A stretch of 64,000 bases of DNA from the NCBI RefSeq assembly GCF_032854445.1, contig NC_088300.1, forward strand, positions 81,768,101 through 81,832,100. The letters are read 5' to 3'. Positions 1 through 10,590 of the stretch are shown in pieces (within the stretch, counting starts at the first letter, position 1; each line of letters starts with the position of its first letter). The notes under the pieces are model-generated. The model searched no databases, had not been told where the DNA came from, and was given only the letters and a program-made list of their open reading frames with translations. The stretch comes from Liolophura sinensis. Taxonomy: Eukaryota > Mollusca > Polyplacophora > Chitonida > Chitonidae. Both the position numbers and the translations under genes were made by a program.

Positions 1-361
1 GTCAAGACCTCAGAAGATATAATTTCATATAGAATGTTGAATACCTGTACATAATAGAACCAGGAAGCTCGTCACTGACTGAAGACGGACACGGAATGTC
101 TGTAGATCTCCTCTCCTCTCTCACAGTAGACGGATTGTCTTGCACCAATATGGCGTACATGTCTGTGCATATCACCTCAGCAGGGAGTTTCGTCAGCAAC
201 TTGCCAAAGGTCAGTGGTTCATTATGGCTTCTCCGTTTTCTCCAATCATAAAACTGACCACTTTCGTAGACATGTATGTGTTAAGGCCCAATCACATCTG
301 CATTTACTAGTTAAGACATAAATGAGCGATAAATCGCTGTCGTGGAGGAATTTGACCACTC

Positions 362-525
362 TTGGTGAATGTGAAGATATCGCCAGCGATCGCGATGCAT
401 AAAACCACCAGCGATTACGATGCTCAAAACCACCAGCGATCACGGTGCACAAAACCACCAGCGATCATGGTGCAAAAAACCACCAACTATCGCGATGCAC
501 AAAACCAGCTGCGTGCCACATTAAT
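362..525. repeat. Short 29-bp tandem repeat
   Basis: About five degenerate copies of a 29-bp unit containing CCACCAGCGATC and GATGCA(C/T)AAAA. No gene is supported in bases 1-860 around it. Confidence 0.8.
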
Positions 526-599
526 TCTGATTAATGTTTACCGGCCGTGCTTTTCCGCACGACCATCGCCATTGATCTTCATGAATCGTGTGCATTTTC

Positions 600-850
600 T
601 GTCACAGGCTACCTTTGGTTTCATGCAATCACGTGACTACCGCGAATATCGCGAAGTCCTGAAAGAGTCGATGTGACTTTAGGTGTGACCGTGAACAGTT
701 GATTGGGAATCGATCGGGATAACTGGGCGACCAAAGGATTTTCAGGTAGTAGATGCTCCGGTGTGACTGGGGCTTAAGGGAAACACCACTGAGTATGGCG
801 TTAAACAACAGGAAAATAAACCATACCAAGTTTGTTAATATCATTTGTGA
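600..850 (+). mobile_element. Possible SINE or LINE tail, degenerate
   Basis: The end of this stretch (GAGTATGGCGTTAAACAAC followed by an A-rich run) resembles the conserved 'GAGTACGGCGTAAA' tail of the SINEs found intact elsewhere in the window. The rest is not recognisable, and no target-site duplication was seen. Weak call. Confidence 0.3.
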
Positions 851-859
851 CATGATCAA

Positions 860-3795
860 CTATTTAATGCAAGAGAGTATTTAATGTTCGCGAGACCAGA
901 AATGACTGCTCCTGGTAATGAGAGGATTTAATGTTCGCGAGACTAGAAATGACTGATCCTGGAATTGAAAGGATTTAATGTTCACGAGGCCAGAAATGAG
1001 TGTTCCTGTTGGTGCCTCATCTCACAGATTCGCCAACAGAGGATTTAATGTGCGCGAGACCAGAAATGAGTGTTCCTGGTAATGAGAGGATTTAATGTTC
1101 GCGAGACCAGAAATGGGTGTTACTGGTAATGAGAGGATTTAAGGTTCGCGAGACCAGAAATGACTGTTCCTGTAATGAGAGGATTTAATGTGCGGGAGAC
1201 CAGAAATAAGTGTTCGTGTTGGTGCCTCATCTCACAAATTCACCAACAGAGGATTTAATGTGTGGGAAACCAGAAATGACTGCTCCTGGTAATGAGAGGA
1301 TTTAATGTACGCGAGACAAGAAATGACTGTTCCTGTTGGTGCCTCATCTCACACATTCACCAACAGAGGATTTAATGTGTGCGAGACCAGAAATGACTGC
1401 TCCTGGTAATGAGAGGATCTAATGTGCGTGAAACAAGAAATAACTGCACCTGGTAATGCCAGGATTTAATGTGTGCTAGACCAGAAATAACTGCTCCTGG
1501 TAATGAGAGGATTTAATGTGTCGAGACCAGAAATGAATTTTCCTGGTAATGACAGGATTTAACATGCGCAAGACTAGAAATGAGTGTTCCTGGTAATGAG
1601 ACGATTTAACGTGTGCGAGACCAGAAATGGCTGTTCCTGGTAATGAGACGATTTAATGTGCGCAAGACCAGAAATGACTGCTCCTGGTAGTGAGAGGATT
1701 TAATGTGTGCGAGACTAGAAATGACTGTTCCTGGTAATGTGAGGATTTAATGTGCGCGAGACCAGAAATGACTGTTCCTGTTGGTGCCTCATCTCAAAGA
1801 TTCACGAACAGAAAATTTAATGTGTGCGAGACCAGAAATGACTGTTCCTGGTAATGAGACGATTTAATGTGCGCAAGACCAGAAATGACTGCTCCTGGTA
1901 GTGAGAGGATTTAATGTATGCGAGACCAGAAATGACTGTTCCTGTTGGTGCCTCATCTCAAAGATTCACCAACAGAGGATTTAATGTGTGCGAGACCAGA
2001 AATGACTGTTCCTGGTAATGAGAGGATTTAACGGGCGCGAGACTAGAAATGAGTGTTCCTGGTAATGAGAGGATTTAATGTGCGCGAGACTAGAAATGAC
2101 TGTTCCTGGTAGTGAGAGGATTTAATGTGCGCGAGACCAGAAATGAGTGTTCCTGGTAATGAGAGGATTTAATGTGCGCGAGACCAGAAATGAGTGTTCC
2201 TGTTGGTGCCTCATCTCACAGATTCACCAACAGAGGATTTAATATGTGCAAGACCAGAAATGAGCGTTCCTGGTATTGAGACGATTTAATGTGCGCAAGA
2301 CTAGAAATGACTGTTCCTGGTAATGACAGGATTTAATGTACGCAAGACCAGAAATGACTGTTCCTGTTGGTGCCTCATCTCAAAGATTCACCAACAGAGG
2401 ATTTAATGTGTGCGAGACCAGAAATGACTGCTCCTGGTAATGAGAGGATTTAATGTTCGCGAGACCAGAAATAACTGGTCCTGGTAATGCGAGGATTTAA
2501 TGTGTGCGAGACCAGAAATGACTGCTCCTGGTAATGAGAGGATTTAATGTTCGCGAGACCAGAAATGAGTGTTTCTTTTGGTGCCTCATATGATAGATTC
2601 ACCAACAGAGGATTTAATGTGCGCGAGACCAGAAATGACTGCTCCTGGTAATGAGAGGATATAATGTGTGCTAGACCAGAAATGACTGCTTCTGGTAATG
2701 AGAGGATTTAATGTTCGCGAGACCAGAAATGAGTGTTTCTGTTGGTGCCTCATATGACAGATTCCGCAACAGAGGATTTAATGTTGGCAAGATCAGAAAT
2801 GACTGCTCCTGGTAATGAGAGGATTTAATGTGCGCGAGACCAGAAATGACTGTTCCAATTGGTGCCCCATCTCACAGATTCACCAACAGAGGATTTAACG
2901 TGTGCGAGACCAGAAATGACTGTTCCTGGTAATGAGACGATTTAATGTTTGCGAGACCAGAAATTACTGCTCCTGGTAATGAGAGGATTTAATGTGTGCG
3001 AGACCAGAAATGACTGTTCCTGGTAATGAGACGATTTAATGTTTGCGAGACATGAAATGACTGTTCCTCATTAATGTTCACGAGACCAGAAATGAGTGTT
3101 TCTGTTGGTGCCTCATCTCACAGATTCACCAACAGAGGATTTAATGTGTGCGAGACCAGAAATGACTTCTCCTGGTAATGATAGGATTTAATGTGCGCGA
3201 GAACAGAATTAACTGCTCCTGGTAATGTGAGGATTTAATGTGTGTGAGACCAAAAATGACTGCTCCTGGTAATGAGAGGATTTAATGTTCACGAGACCAG
3301 AAATGAGTGTTTCTGTTGGTGCCTCATATGACAGATTCACCAACAGAGGATTTAATGTGCTGAAGACCAGAAATGACAGCTCCTGGAAATCAGAGGATTT
3401 AATGTGTGCTAGGCCAGAAATGACTGCTCCTGGTAATGAGACGATTTAATGTTTGCGAGACCAGAAATACCTGCTCCTGGTAATGAGAGGATTTAATGTG
3501 TGCAAGACTAGAAATGACTGTTCCTGGTAATGAGAGGATTTAATGTGCGCGAGACCAGAAATGACTGTTCCTATTGGTGCCTCATTTCACAGATTCACCA
3601 ACAGAGGATTTAATGTGTGCGAGACCAGAAATGACTGCTCCTGGTAATGAGAGGATTTAATGTGCGTGAGACCAGAAATGAGTGTTCCTGTTGGTGTCTC
3701 ATCTCAGAAATTCACCAACAGAGGATTTAATGTGTGCTAGACCAGAAATGACTGCTCCTGGTAATGAGACTATTTAATATGCGCTAGATCAGACT
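860..3795. repeat. Composite 47-bp / 70-bp minisatellite
   Basis: Nearly 3 kb of interleaved units. The short 47-bp unit carries GAGACCAGAAATGACTG and CCTGGTAATGAGAGGATTTA. The long 70-bp unit replaces the middle with TGTTGGTG...CACCAACA, an 8-bp perfect inverted repeat around CCTCATCTCACAGATT. The long unit resembles the sequence at 3800-3835 just after the array, where TCATCTCACAG could act as a splice acceptor. Confidence 0.95.
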
Positions 3796-3821
3796 GTTTT
3801 TGGTTGTTTGTCATCTCACAG

Positions 3822-3977
3822 ATTTGCCAAGAATTTGCTGAAAACCCTGTCAAATTACATGGAAGAACTAGAGAAATTCTGTCGTCGGATGTTTGCCTAG
3901 CCAATTTAGTTCAATTGGGAATAAGTCAGCTAAGCCACAGTGCCCGGAATTGCTCATTTCGGAGGATGAAATATTAG
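3822..3977 (+). CDS. Candidate terminal coding exon, product unknown
   Basis: After an acceptor-like TCATCTCACAG (ends 3821) one frame stays open for 51 codons to TAG at 3975-3977. The peptide begins ICQEFAENPVKLHGR and looks protein-like, but I do not recognise it. No good donor lies inside, and AATAAA occurs at 4202, so it would be a last exon of a gene whose upstream part is not visible. The array before it contains many relatives of this acceptor. This could equally be a chance open frame. Confidence 0.3.
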   Translation: MCQEFAENPVKLHGRTREILSSDVCLANLVQLGISQLSHSARNCSFRRMKY

Positions 3978-4209
3978 GATCCTTTCAATGTCGAGACTGA
4001 GTTCGCCTCCAAAGTGGAGCCACATTGGCAGGAGTTGAAACTTTCATTTCTATACACCTGCGTGTGAGAGAATTTAAACTTCACAGTAAGTGTATTTGAA
4101 GCACTTTATGCTCCAGAACTTAAAACTTTGCTTTCACGGCTCATTTTATTTATTGGTAATTTTTGCGTGCGTTAAAGTTTTGTGTTGCCAGTAAATCAGA
4201 AAATAAAAT

Positions 4210-6270
4210 TTGGTCAGCATTACTCGTGCGCAGAACAAATTTATTCATGTTCATCTATCAGAGAACAGGGATACACGACATAGACTACAGCTTGGGTCTG
4301 TATAACTCGTACGCAGAACAAATTTATTCATGTTCATCTGTCAGAGAGCAGGGCTACACGACATAGATTACAGCTTGGGTCTGTATAACTCGTACGCAGA
4401 ACAAATTTATTCATGTTCATCTGTCAGAGAGCAGGGCTGGACGACATAGGTTACAGCTTGGGTCTGTATAACTCGTAAGCAGAACAAATTTATTCATGTT
4501 CATCTGTCAGAGAGCGGGGCTGCACGACATAGATTATAGCTTGGGCCTGTATAACTCGTACGCAGAACAAATTTATTCATGTTCATCTATCAGAGAGCAG
4601 GGCTACACGACATAGATTACAGCTTGGGTCTGTATAACTCGTACGCGGAACAAATTTATTCAAGTTCATCTATCAGAGAGCGGGGCTGCACAACATAGAT
4701 TACAGCTTGGGTCTGTATAACTCGTACCTGGAACAAATTTATTCATGTTCATCTGTCAGAAAGCAGGGCTGCACGACATAGATTACAGCTTGGGTCTGTA
4801 TAACTCGTACGCGGAACAAATTTATTCATGTTCATCTATCAGAGAGCAGGGCTGCACAACATAGATTACAGCTTTGGTTTGTATAACTCGTACGCAGAAC
4901 AAATTTATTCATGTTCATCTATCAGAGAGCAGGGCTACACGACATAGGTTACAGCTTGGGTCTGTATAACTCGTACGCGGAGCAAATTTATTCATGTTCA
5001 TCTGTCAGAGAGCAGGGCTGCACAACATAGGTTACAGCTTGGGTCTGTATAACTCGTACGCAGAACAAATTTATTCATGTTCATCTGTCAGAGAGCAGGG
5101 CTACACGACATAGATTACAGCTTGGGTCTGTATAACTCGTACGCAGAACAAATTTATTCATGTTCATCTGTCAGAGAGCAGGGCTACACGACATAGGTTA
5201 CAGCTTGGGTCTGTATAACTCGTACGCGGAGCAAATTTATTCATGTTCATCTGTCAGAGAGCAGGGCTACACGACATAGGTTACAGCTTGGGTCTGTATA
5301 ACTCGTACGCGGAGCAAATTTATTCATGTTCATCTGTCAGAGAGCAGGGCTACACGGCATAGGTTACAGCTTGGGTCTGTATAACTCGTACGCAGAACAA
5401 ATTTATTCATGTTCATCTATCAGAGAGCGGGGCTGCACAACATAGATTACAGCTTGGGTTTGTATAACTCGTACGCGGAACAAATTTATTCAAGTTCATC
5501 TATCAGAGAGCAGGGCTGCACGACATAGATTACAGCTTGGGCCTGTATAACTCGTACGCAGAACAAATTTATTCATGTTCATCTGTCAGAGAGCAGGGCT
5601 ACACGACATAGATTACAGCTTGGGTCTGTATAACTCGTACGCGGAACAAATTTATTCATGTTCATCTGTCGGAGAGCGGGGCTGCACAACATAGGTTACA
5701 GCTTGGGTCTGTATAACTCGTACGCGGAACAAATTTATTCATGTTCATCTGTCAGAGAGCAGGGCTGCACGACATAGATTACAGCTTGGGTCTGTATAAC
5801 TCGTACGCGGAACAAATTTATTCATGTTCATCTATCAGAGAGCAGGGCTACACGACATAGATTACAGCTTGGGTCTGTATAACTCGTACGCAGAACAAAT
5901 TTATTCATGTTCATCTGTCAGAGAGCAGGGCTACACGACATAGATTACAGCTTGGGTCTGTATAACTCGTACGCGGAACAAATTTATTCATGTTCATCTA
6001 TCAGAGAGCGGGGCTGCACGACATAGGTTACAGCTTGGGTCTGTATAACTCGTACGCGGAGCAAATTTATTCATGTTCATCTGTCAGAGAGCAGGGCTAC
6101 ACGACATAGATTACAGCTTGGGTCTGTATAACTCGTACGCGGAACAAATTTATTCATGTTCATCTATCAGAGAGCGGGGCTGCACGACATAGGTTACAGC
6201 TTGGGTCTTTATAACTCGTACGCGGAACAAATTTATTCAAGTTCATCTATCAGAGAACAGGGCTACTCAA
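4210..6270. repeat. 83-bp minisatellite, about 25 copies
   Basis: Very regular 83-bp units (for example CTGTATAACTCGTACGC at 4298 and 4381), with few variable sites such as CAGAACA/CGGAACA and ATCTGTC/ATCTATC. No long open frame. 6270-6660 after it is unique sequence with a C-rich stretch near 6305-6390 and no recognisable gene. Confidence 0.97.
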
Positions 6271-7227
6271 CATAGATTGGAGTTGATGTATAAAGCTTTT
6301 CATCACACCCCCTCCACAGCTTGGGGCCTGAGGGGGAAACACCCCGACACCCCGACACCCCTCCCACCAGCTGTGTAGAGGGCCAGGGACCTAGGGGGTA
6401 AGCCACAAAACCGTTACAAAACTTCCCCAGCCACTTTACAGCTCCAAGTGAGCGCCATAGTCAGCTTGTCAAGCAGAACACTTTACACATGTTCACTGTA
6501 AGAGACTACTGTGTTCACAGCTTTCATCGTGATCACCCCAACGTGTACACGTCTTAGCTATGACCTCTCAAGCCAAGGAAACGCATTAATCAGATTAGGC
6601 TTTTTTAGATTCCTTGTTATTCAATATTACATTTCACTGGTTTATTAAGAGGGCACCTTTCGCCTAGAAGTGCCGGGGCAGACTGATGGGAAAGAAAACG
6701 GAGAACTGAAAGTACAAGAGTCGGCTAATATGAACGTTTGTCATGCGGCATTCTGTCGTGTGAGAAGTGAGATGCATGACCACAGGGGACGTGGTTACAT
6801 AATAGCGGAAATAACCACTAAATCAACTGACGCCAAACGTTTTGGAAACAATACACGCTTTTAAAATATTAAAACGATTGAAAATAACAAAAAGCGCCGC
6901 TGGCGTGTTTGAACTGCCCATGTAATAGCTGCGCTGTCGGGAAACATCGTGGTCAACAGTTGTGGCCAACTTCGCACGAAACTCCAAGTCATCACCCGAT
7001 ATATCAAAACTTGTAACATTATCGCGCCAGCTATAAGGTTTTCTCACCGCTTCGTTCACGCAATGGCCAGGAGCACGTGTTGGGGCACAGAATGTACGTT
7101 ACTGCTTTTTGTGATCTCATTAGCATATAACTGTATGGTAAATATAAATGTGGACAAAAGTGTGTTGGACGTATAAATCTGGTCCATATATTTAGATTTA
7201 AGGTATATAGATGCCGAAGAGTCGTCA

Positions 7228-7503
7228 GTGAGGATTTATATTTATTTATTTGCTCGGTGTTTTACGCCGTACTCAAGAATATTTCACTTCTACGACGGCG
7301 GCCAGGATTATGGTGGGAGGAAACCGGGCAGAGCCCGGGGAAAACCCACGACCGTCCGCAGGTTGCTTGCAGACCTTCCCAAGTACGGCCGTAGAGGAAG
7401 CCACATGAGCTGGACTTGAACTCACACGACCACATTGGTGAGAGGCTCCTGGGTCATTATACTGCGCTAGCGGGCTAACCAACTGAGCCATGGAGGCCCC
7501 CGG
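7228..7503 (-). mobile_element. tRNA-derived SINE, minus strand
   Basis: The element reads on the minus strand from a tRNA-like head (rc of the GAGCCATGGAGGCC side, with a CTCAGTTGGTTAG A box) to a TTTATTTATTT-complement tail. It is the same family as 19177-19437 and 31257-31520, sharing TTTACGCCGTACTCAAGAAT and GGTGGGAGGAAACCGG. The flanks GGATTTATA and GGATATATA may be a diverged target duplication. Confidence 0.9.
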
Positions 7504-7702
7504 GGATATATAAGTCTGGTGCAAGGAGATTTATGTATATACTGAAGAGTCGTTAGTGGGGATTTATTAATCTGGTACAAGGATATATACAGATGCTGTA
7601 GAGTCGTCAGTGGGGATTTATAAATCTGGTACGAAGAGATATATATAGTTGCTGTAAAGACGTCAGTGGGGTTTTATACATCTGGTACAGATGTATAAAG
7701 AT

Positions 7703-7925
7703 ACAAGGTGTCCCAGAAGTCGCGCACCATCCAGGTTGAGGTTGAATGCTTGAGCTACAGAGCGGTGTGTTGCCCTATCTCTTCCAAACATAAAAACCAA
7801 TTCAACTCTTTCTTGTACTGTTAGTTTATTAGCCATAATTAACTCTGAAAAAGAGAAAAAAATTTAAATCAGTATTAAATCTGAAACACAGAAAAAAAGT
7901 GGTGCACGACTGGAACACCCTGTAT
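7703..7925 (-). mobile_element. Internally deleted mariner-like element
   Basis: Ends are inverted repeats: left TACAAGGTGTCCCAGAAGTC and right complement TACAGGGTGTTCCAGTCG, with TA at each edge. On the minus strand an ATG at 7836-7834 opens MANKLTVQERVELVFMFGRD..., continuing to SVAQAFNLNLD, which resembles the N-terminal helix-turn-helix of mariner transposases. Only about 36 codons remain before the sequence runs straight into the terminal repeat, so the catalytic DDE/D part is deleted and the element is non-autonomous. Confidence 0.8.
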
Positions 7926-8289
7926 ATAGATGCTGTAGATTCGTCAGTGGTGTTTTATAAATCCTCTTTTAAAGTGACTGTGGAATAAATCCACGGAATG
8001 TCAAGGAAATCAAAATTTATAAATGGGATACTCATTTAGAAAATTTATATATCTAGAAATAACTATTTCTACATTTGTATGTCTAAATGTACAGTGTGGA
8101 GTTTTATATATTGGTATCTGCGAAACTTAATTCTCCTTTAGATATACAGTCTTTATTTAGTCACTAAATAACTGCAATTACGCTTCAACAGTACATCGAT
8201 AACTTCGCTAGTATATTTTTGCACTGAAATAAAAAAAATGGAGCTTGGAGCCCCGTGTGGTTAGGAATGGTTAGAGGATAACACAGGGA

Positions 8290-8580
8290 AACAAATGTCT
8301 GTATAGAAGTGATGACATGTTTAAAGCACCGAGGAAGCAATGGTTGTGGTCAACATAAGGACTGATTGGGAAAACAAATGTTTGTGGAGAAGTGAGGACG
8401 TTAAAAGTACTGAGGAAGCATTGATTGTGGACAACGTAAGGACTGGGATAAGAAATGTCTATGGAGAAGGGAGGACATGTTTAAAGCACCGAGGAAGCCA
8501 TAATTCTGGGACAACATAAGGACTGGGATAACAAATGTCTGTGGAGAAGTGAGGACATGTTTAAAGCACTGAACTCCATA
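8290..8580. repeat. ~79-bp tandem repeat, 3-4 copies
   Basis: Copies share GGAGAAGTGAGGACATGTTTA, AGCACCGAGGAAGC and CATAAGGACTGGGA. 8580-9420 after it is unique; no gene recognised there. Confidence 0.85.
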
Positions 8581-9419
8581 CCTGTGTTCCATGACAAACT
8601 TTGAAAGGCTAAATAGCTGTCTTTATGGTCAGGAGTGGCCTGTCTTTGTGAAACAGTGTTACATATCCCTGACATTTATACTGAACTGTCAGTGTGCAGA
8701 CTGTCGGTTCATTATCTGTACATTTCACATGGTCCTGGCAGAGGTATTATTTTGGCAGCGTTAAATATTGTCAGATGTTAGATGGTGTCGAACAAAATCG
8801 TGACTGTGCGTATAGTTAATAGCCCCGGGGGCACAGAGCAAGCCTTTAGGGGTGCCTCTTTAGGGGTGTAGATATCTGGATGAGGCTCAGCCATGGGGGC
8901 GACTGTTTGTGTTGAGCTGAGTCACTTCCGGTCGAGTATAAGTGGCGCAGTTGTTAGGCATGTCACATGTTCATTAGCGCTGTGTGTCCCTGCAGTTGAC
9001 ACATCGTGATCCCCACATCTGCTCTCTAAATCCAGCCTCCTGATCCCTTCAGTGAGGCCCACCCCAAGCCCTGACTGCCATGCGGACAGTTAGTGCCGCT
9101 TTAGTATATATATCACCAGGGTATACTACTGTTGCGAACCATTAGCAGAAATCAACATTTCACAGATGTGTTAAGCTCACGTGGAATTACTAGATTTGAG
9201 AACTGGTGTACCAAAACTGAAGTACGACTGCTTCAGCAGTTCTTCAATACTTCGTTTCCATAAACTGTAGTACTTCTAGTTCTACTTTTAGTATAATCTA
9301 CATTTACAGAGGGCTTAAGTACCTATTTGTTTCCTATACCTTTTCCGATATGAACTTGCAGATTGCTCAGCATGAGTTTATGTTACTGATTATCACTGCA
9401 ACAGGGCAGGCACATCATC

Positions 9420-10378
9420 ATATATTAAACTGTGAGCACACATTACTGCATCGTGAACTGTGAGCACACATTATTGCAGTGTGAACTGTGAGCACACATA
9501 ACTGCAATGTGAACTGTGAGCACACATTACTCCATCATGAACTGTGAACACACATTACTGCAATGTGAACTGTGAGCACACATTACGACATCGTGAACTG
9601 TGAACACACATTACGGCGTCGTGAACTGTGAACACACATTACTACAATGGGAACTGTGAACACATAGTACGGCACCGTGAACTGTGAACACATAGTACGG
9701 CGTCTTGAACTGTAAGCACACAATACTATAATGTGATCTGTGAACACACATTACGGCGTCGTGAAGTGTGAGCACACATTACTACAATGTGAACTGTGAA
9801 CGCACATTACGGCGTCGTGAACTGTGAACACACTTTACGGCACCGTGAACTGTGAACACACATTACTGCATCATGAACTGTGAACACACATTACTGCATC
9901 GTGAACAGTGAACACACATTACTGCATCGTGAACTGTGAACACACATTGCGGTAATGTGAACTGTGAGCTCACATTACTGCAATGTGAACTGTGAACACA
10001 CATTACGGCATCATGAACTGTGAACACACATTACGACATCATGATCTGTGAACACACATTGCGGTAATGTGAACTGTGAACACACATTACGGCATCGTGA
10101 ACTGTGAACACACATTACGGCGTCGTGAACTGTGAACACACATTATTGCATCGTGAACTGTGTACACACATTACTTCACCGTGAACTGTGAACACACATT
10201 ACTGCACCGTGAACTGTGAACACACATTACTGCATCGTGAACTTTGAACACACATTACTGCATCGTGAACTGTGAGCACACATTACTACAATGTGAACTG
10301 TGAACACACATTACTGTATCGTGAACTGTGAACACATAGTACGGCGTCGTGAACTGTGAACACACATTACGGCATTGT
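9420..10378. repeat. 28-bp minisatellite, more than 30 copies
   Basis: Unit GTGAACTGTGAACACACATT plus a variable ACGGCATC/ACTGCATC/ACTACAAT tail. It ends about 30 bp before the first visible exon of the hydrolase gene, so it probably sits in that gene's upstream intron. Confidence 0.95.
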
Positions 10379-10405
10379 GTATGTATAATACTTAACTCTC
10401 TCCAG

Positions 10406-10590
10406 ACGTCTGTATGTTTTAGGACGGGCGATCCAGTACACTTCACCTTTCCGACTCTGGGTGGCGATCCTGAATTTCACGAACCGAAGTTTTAACAAAG
10501 TTCCACTGGCGATAGCGGACACTCTTCATCGCCTGAACATAAACGGCATGAAGACAACGGAGATCTTCCTGGCCGGACACGGACACGGAG
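10406..10590 (+). CDS. Hydrolase-like gene, first visible exon
   Basis: Acceptor CTTAACTCTCTCCAG has a branch-point-like CTTAAC and a pyrimidine tract; donor is GAG|GTAATG. Encodes RLYVLGRAIQYTSPF through MKTTEIFLAGHGHGG (last Gly split, phase 1). A second AG at 10421-10422 is a possible alternative acceptor. The preceding exon must end with two bases of a codon; none was found upstream. Confidence 0.7.

Larger units (their letters stand above)
7150..7965. repeat. Diverged ~58-bp tandem array split by two mobile elements
   Basis: Units with AGTCGTCAGTGGGGATTTATAA and AAATCTGGTAC appear at 7180-7227, 7504-7703 and 7925-7965. The breaks are exactly filled by a SINE (7228-7503) and a mariner remnant (7703-7925), so the array predates both insertions. 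Confidence 0.75.

Noticed and set aside
860..3795. CRISPR-like regular repeats
   Set aside because: Units are head-to-tail without unique spacers and the DNA is clearly eukaryotic; the same holds for all other arrays.
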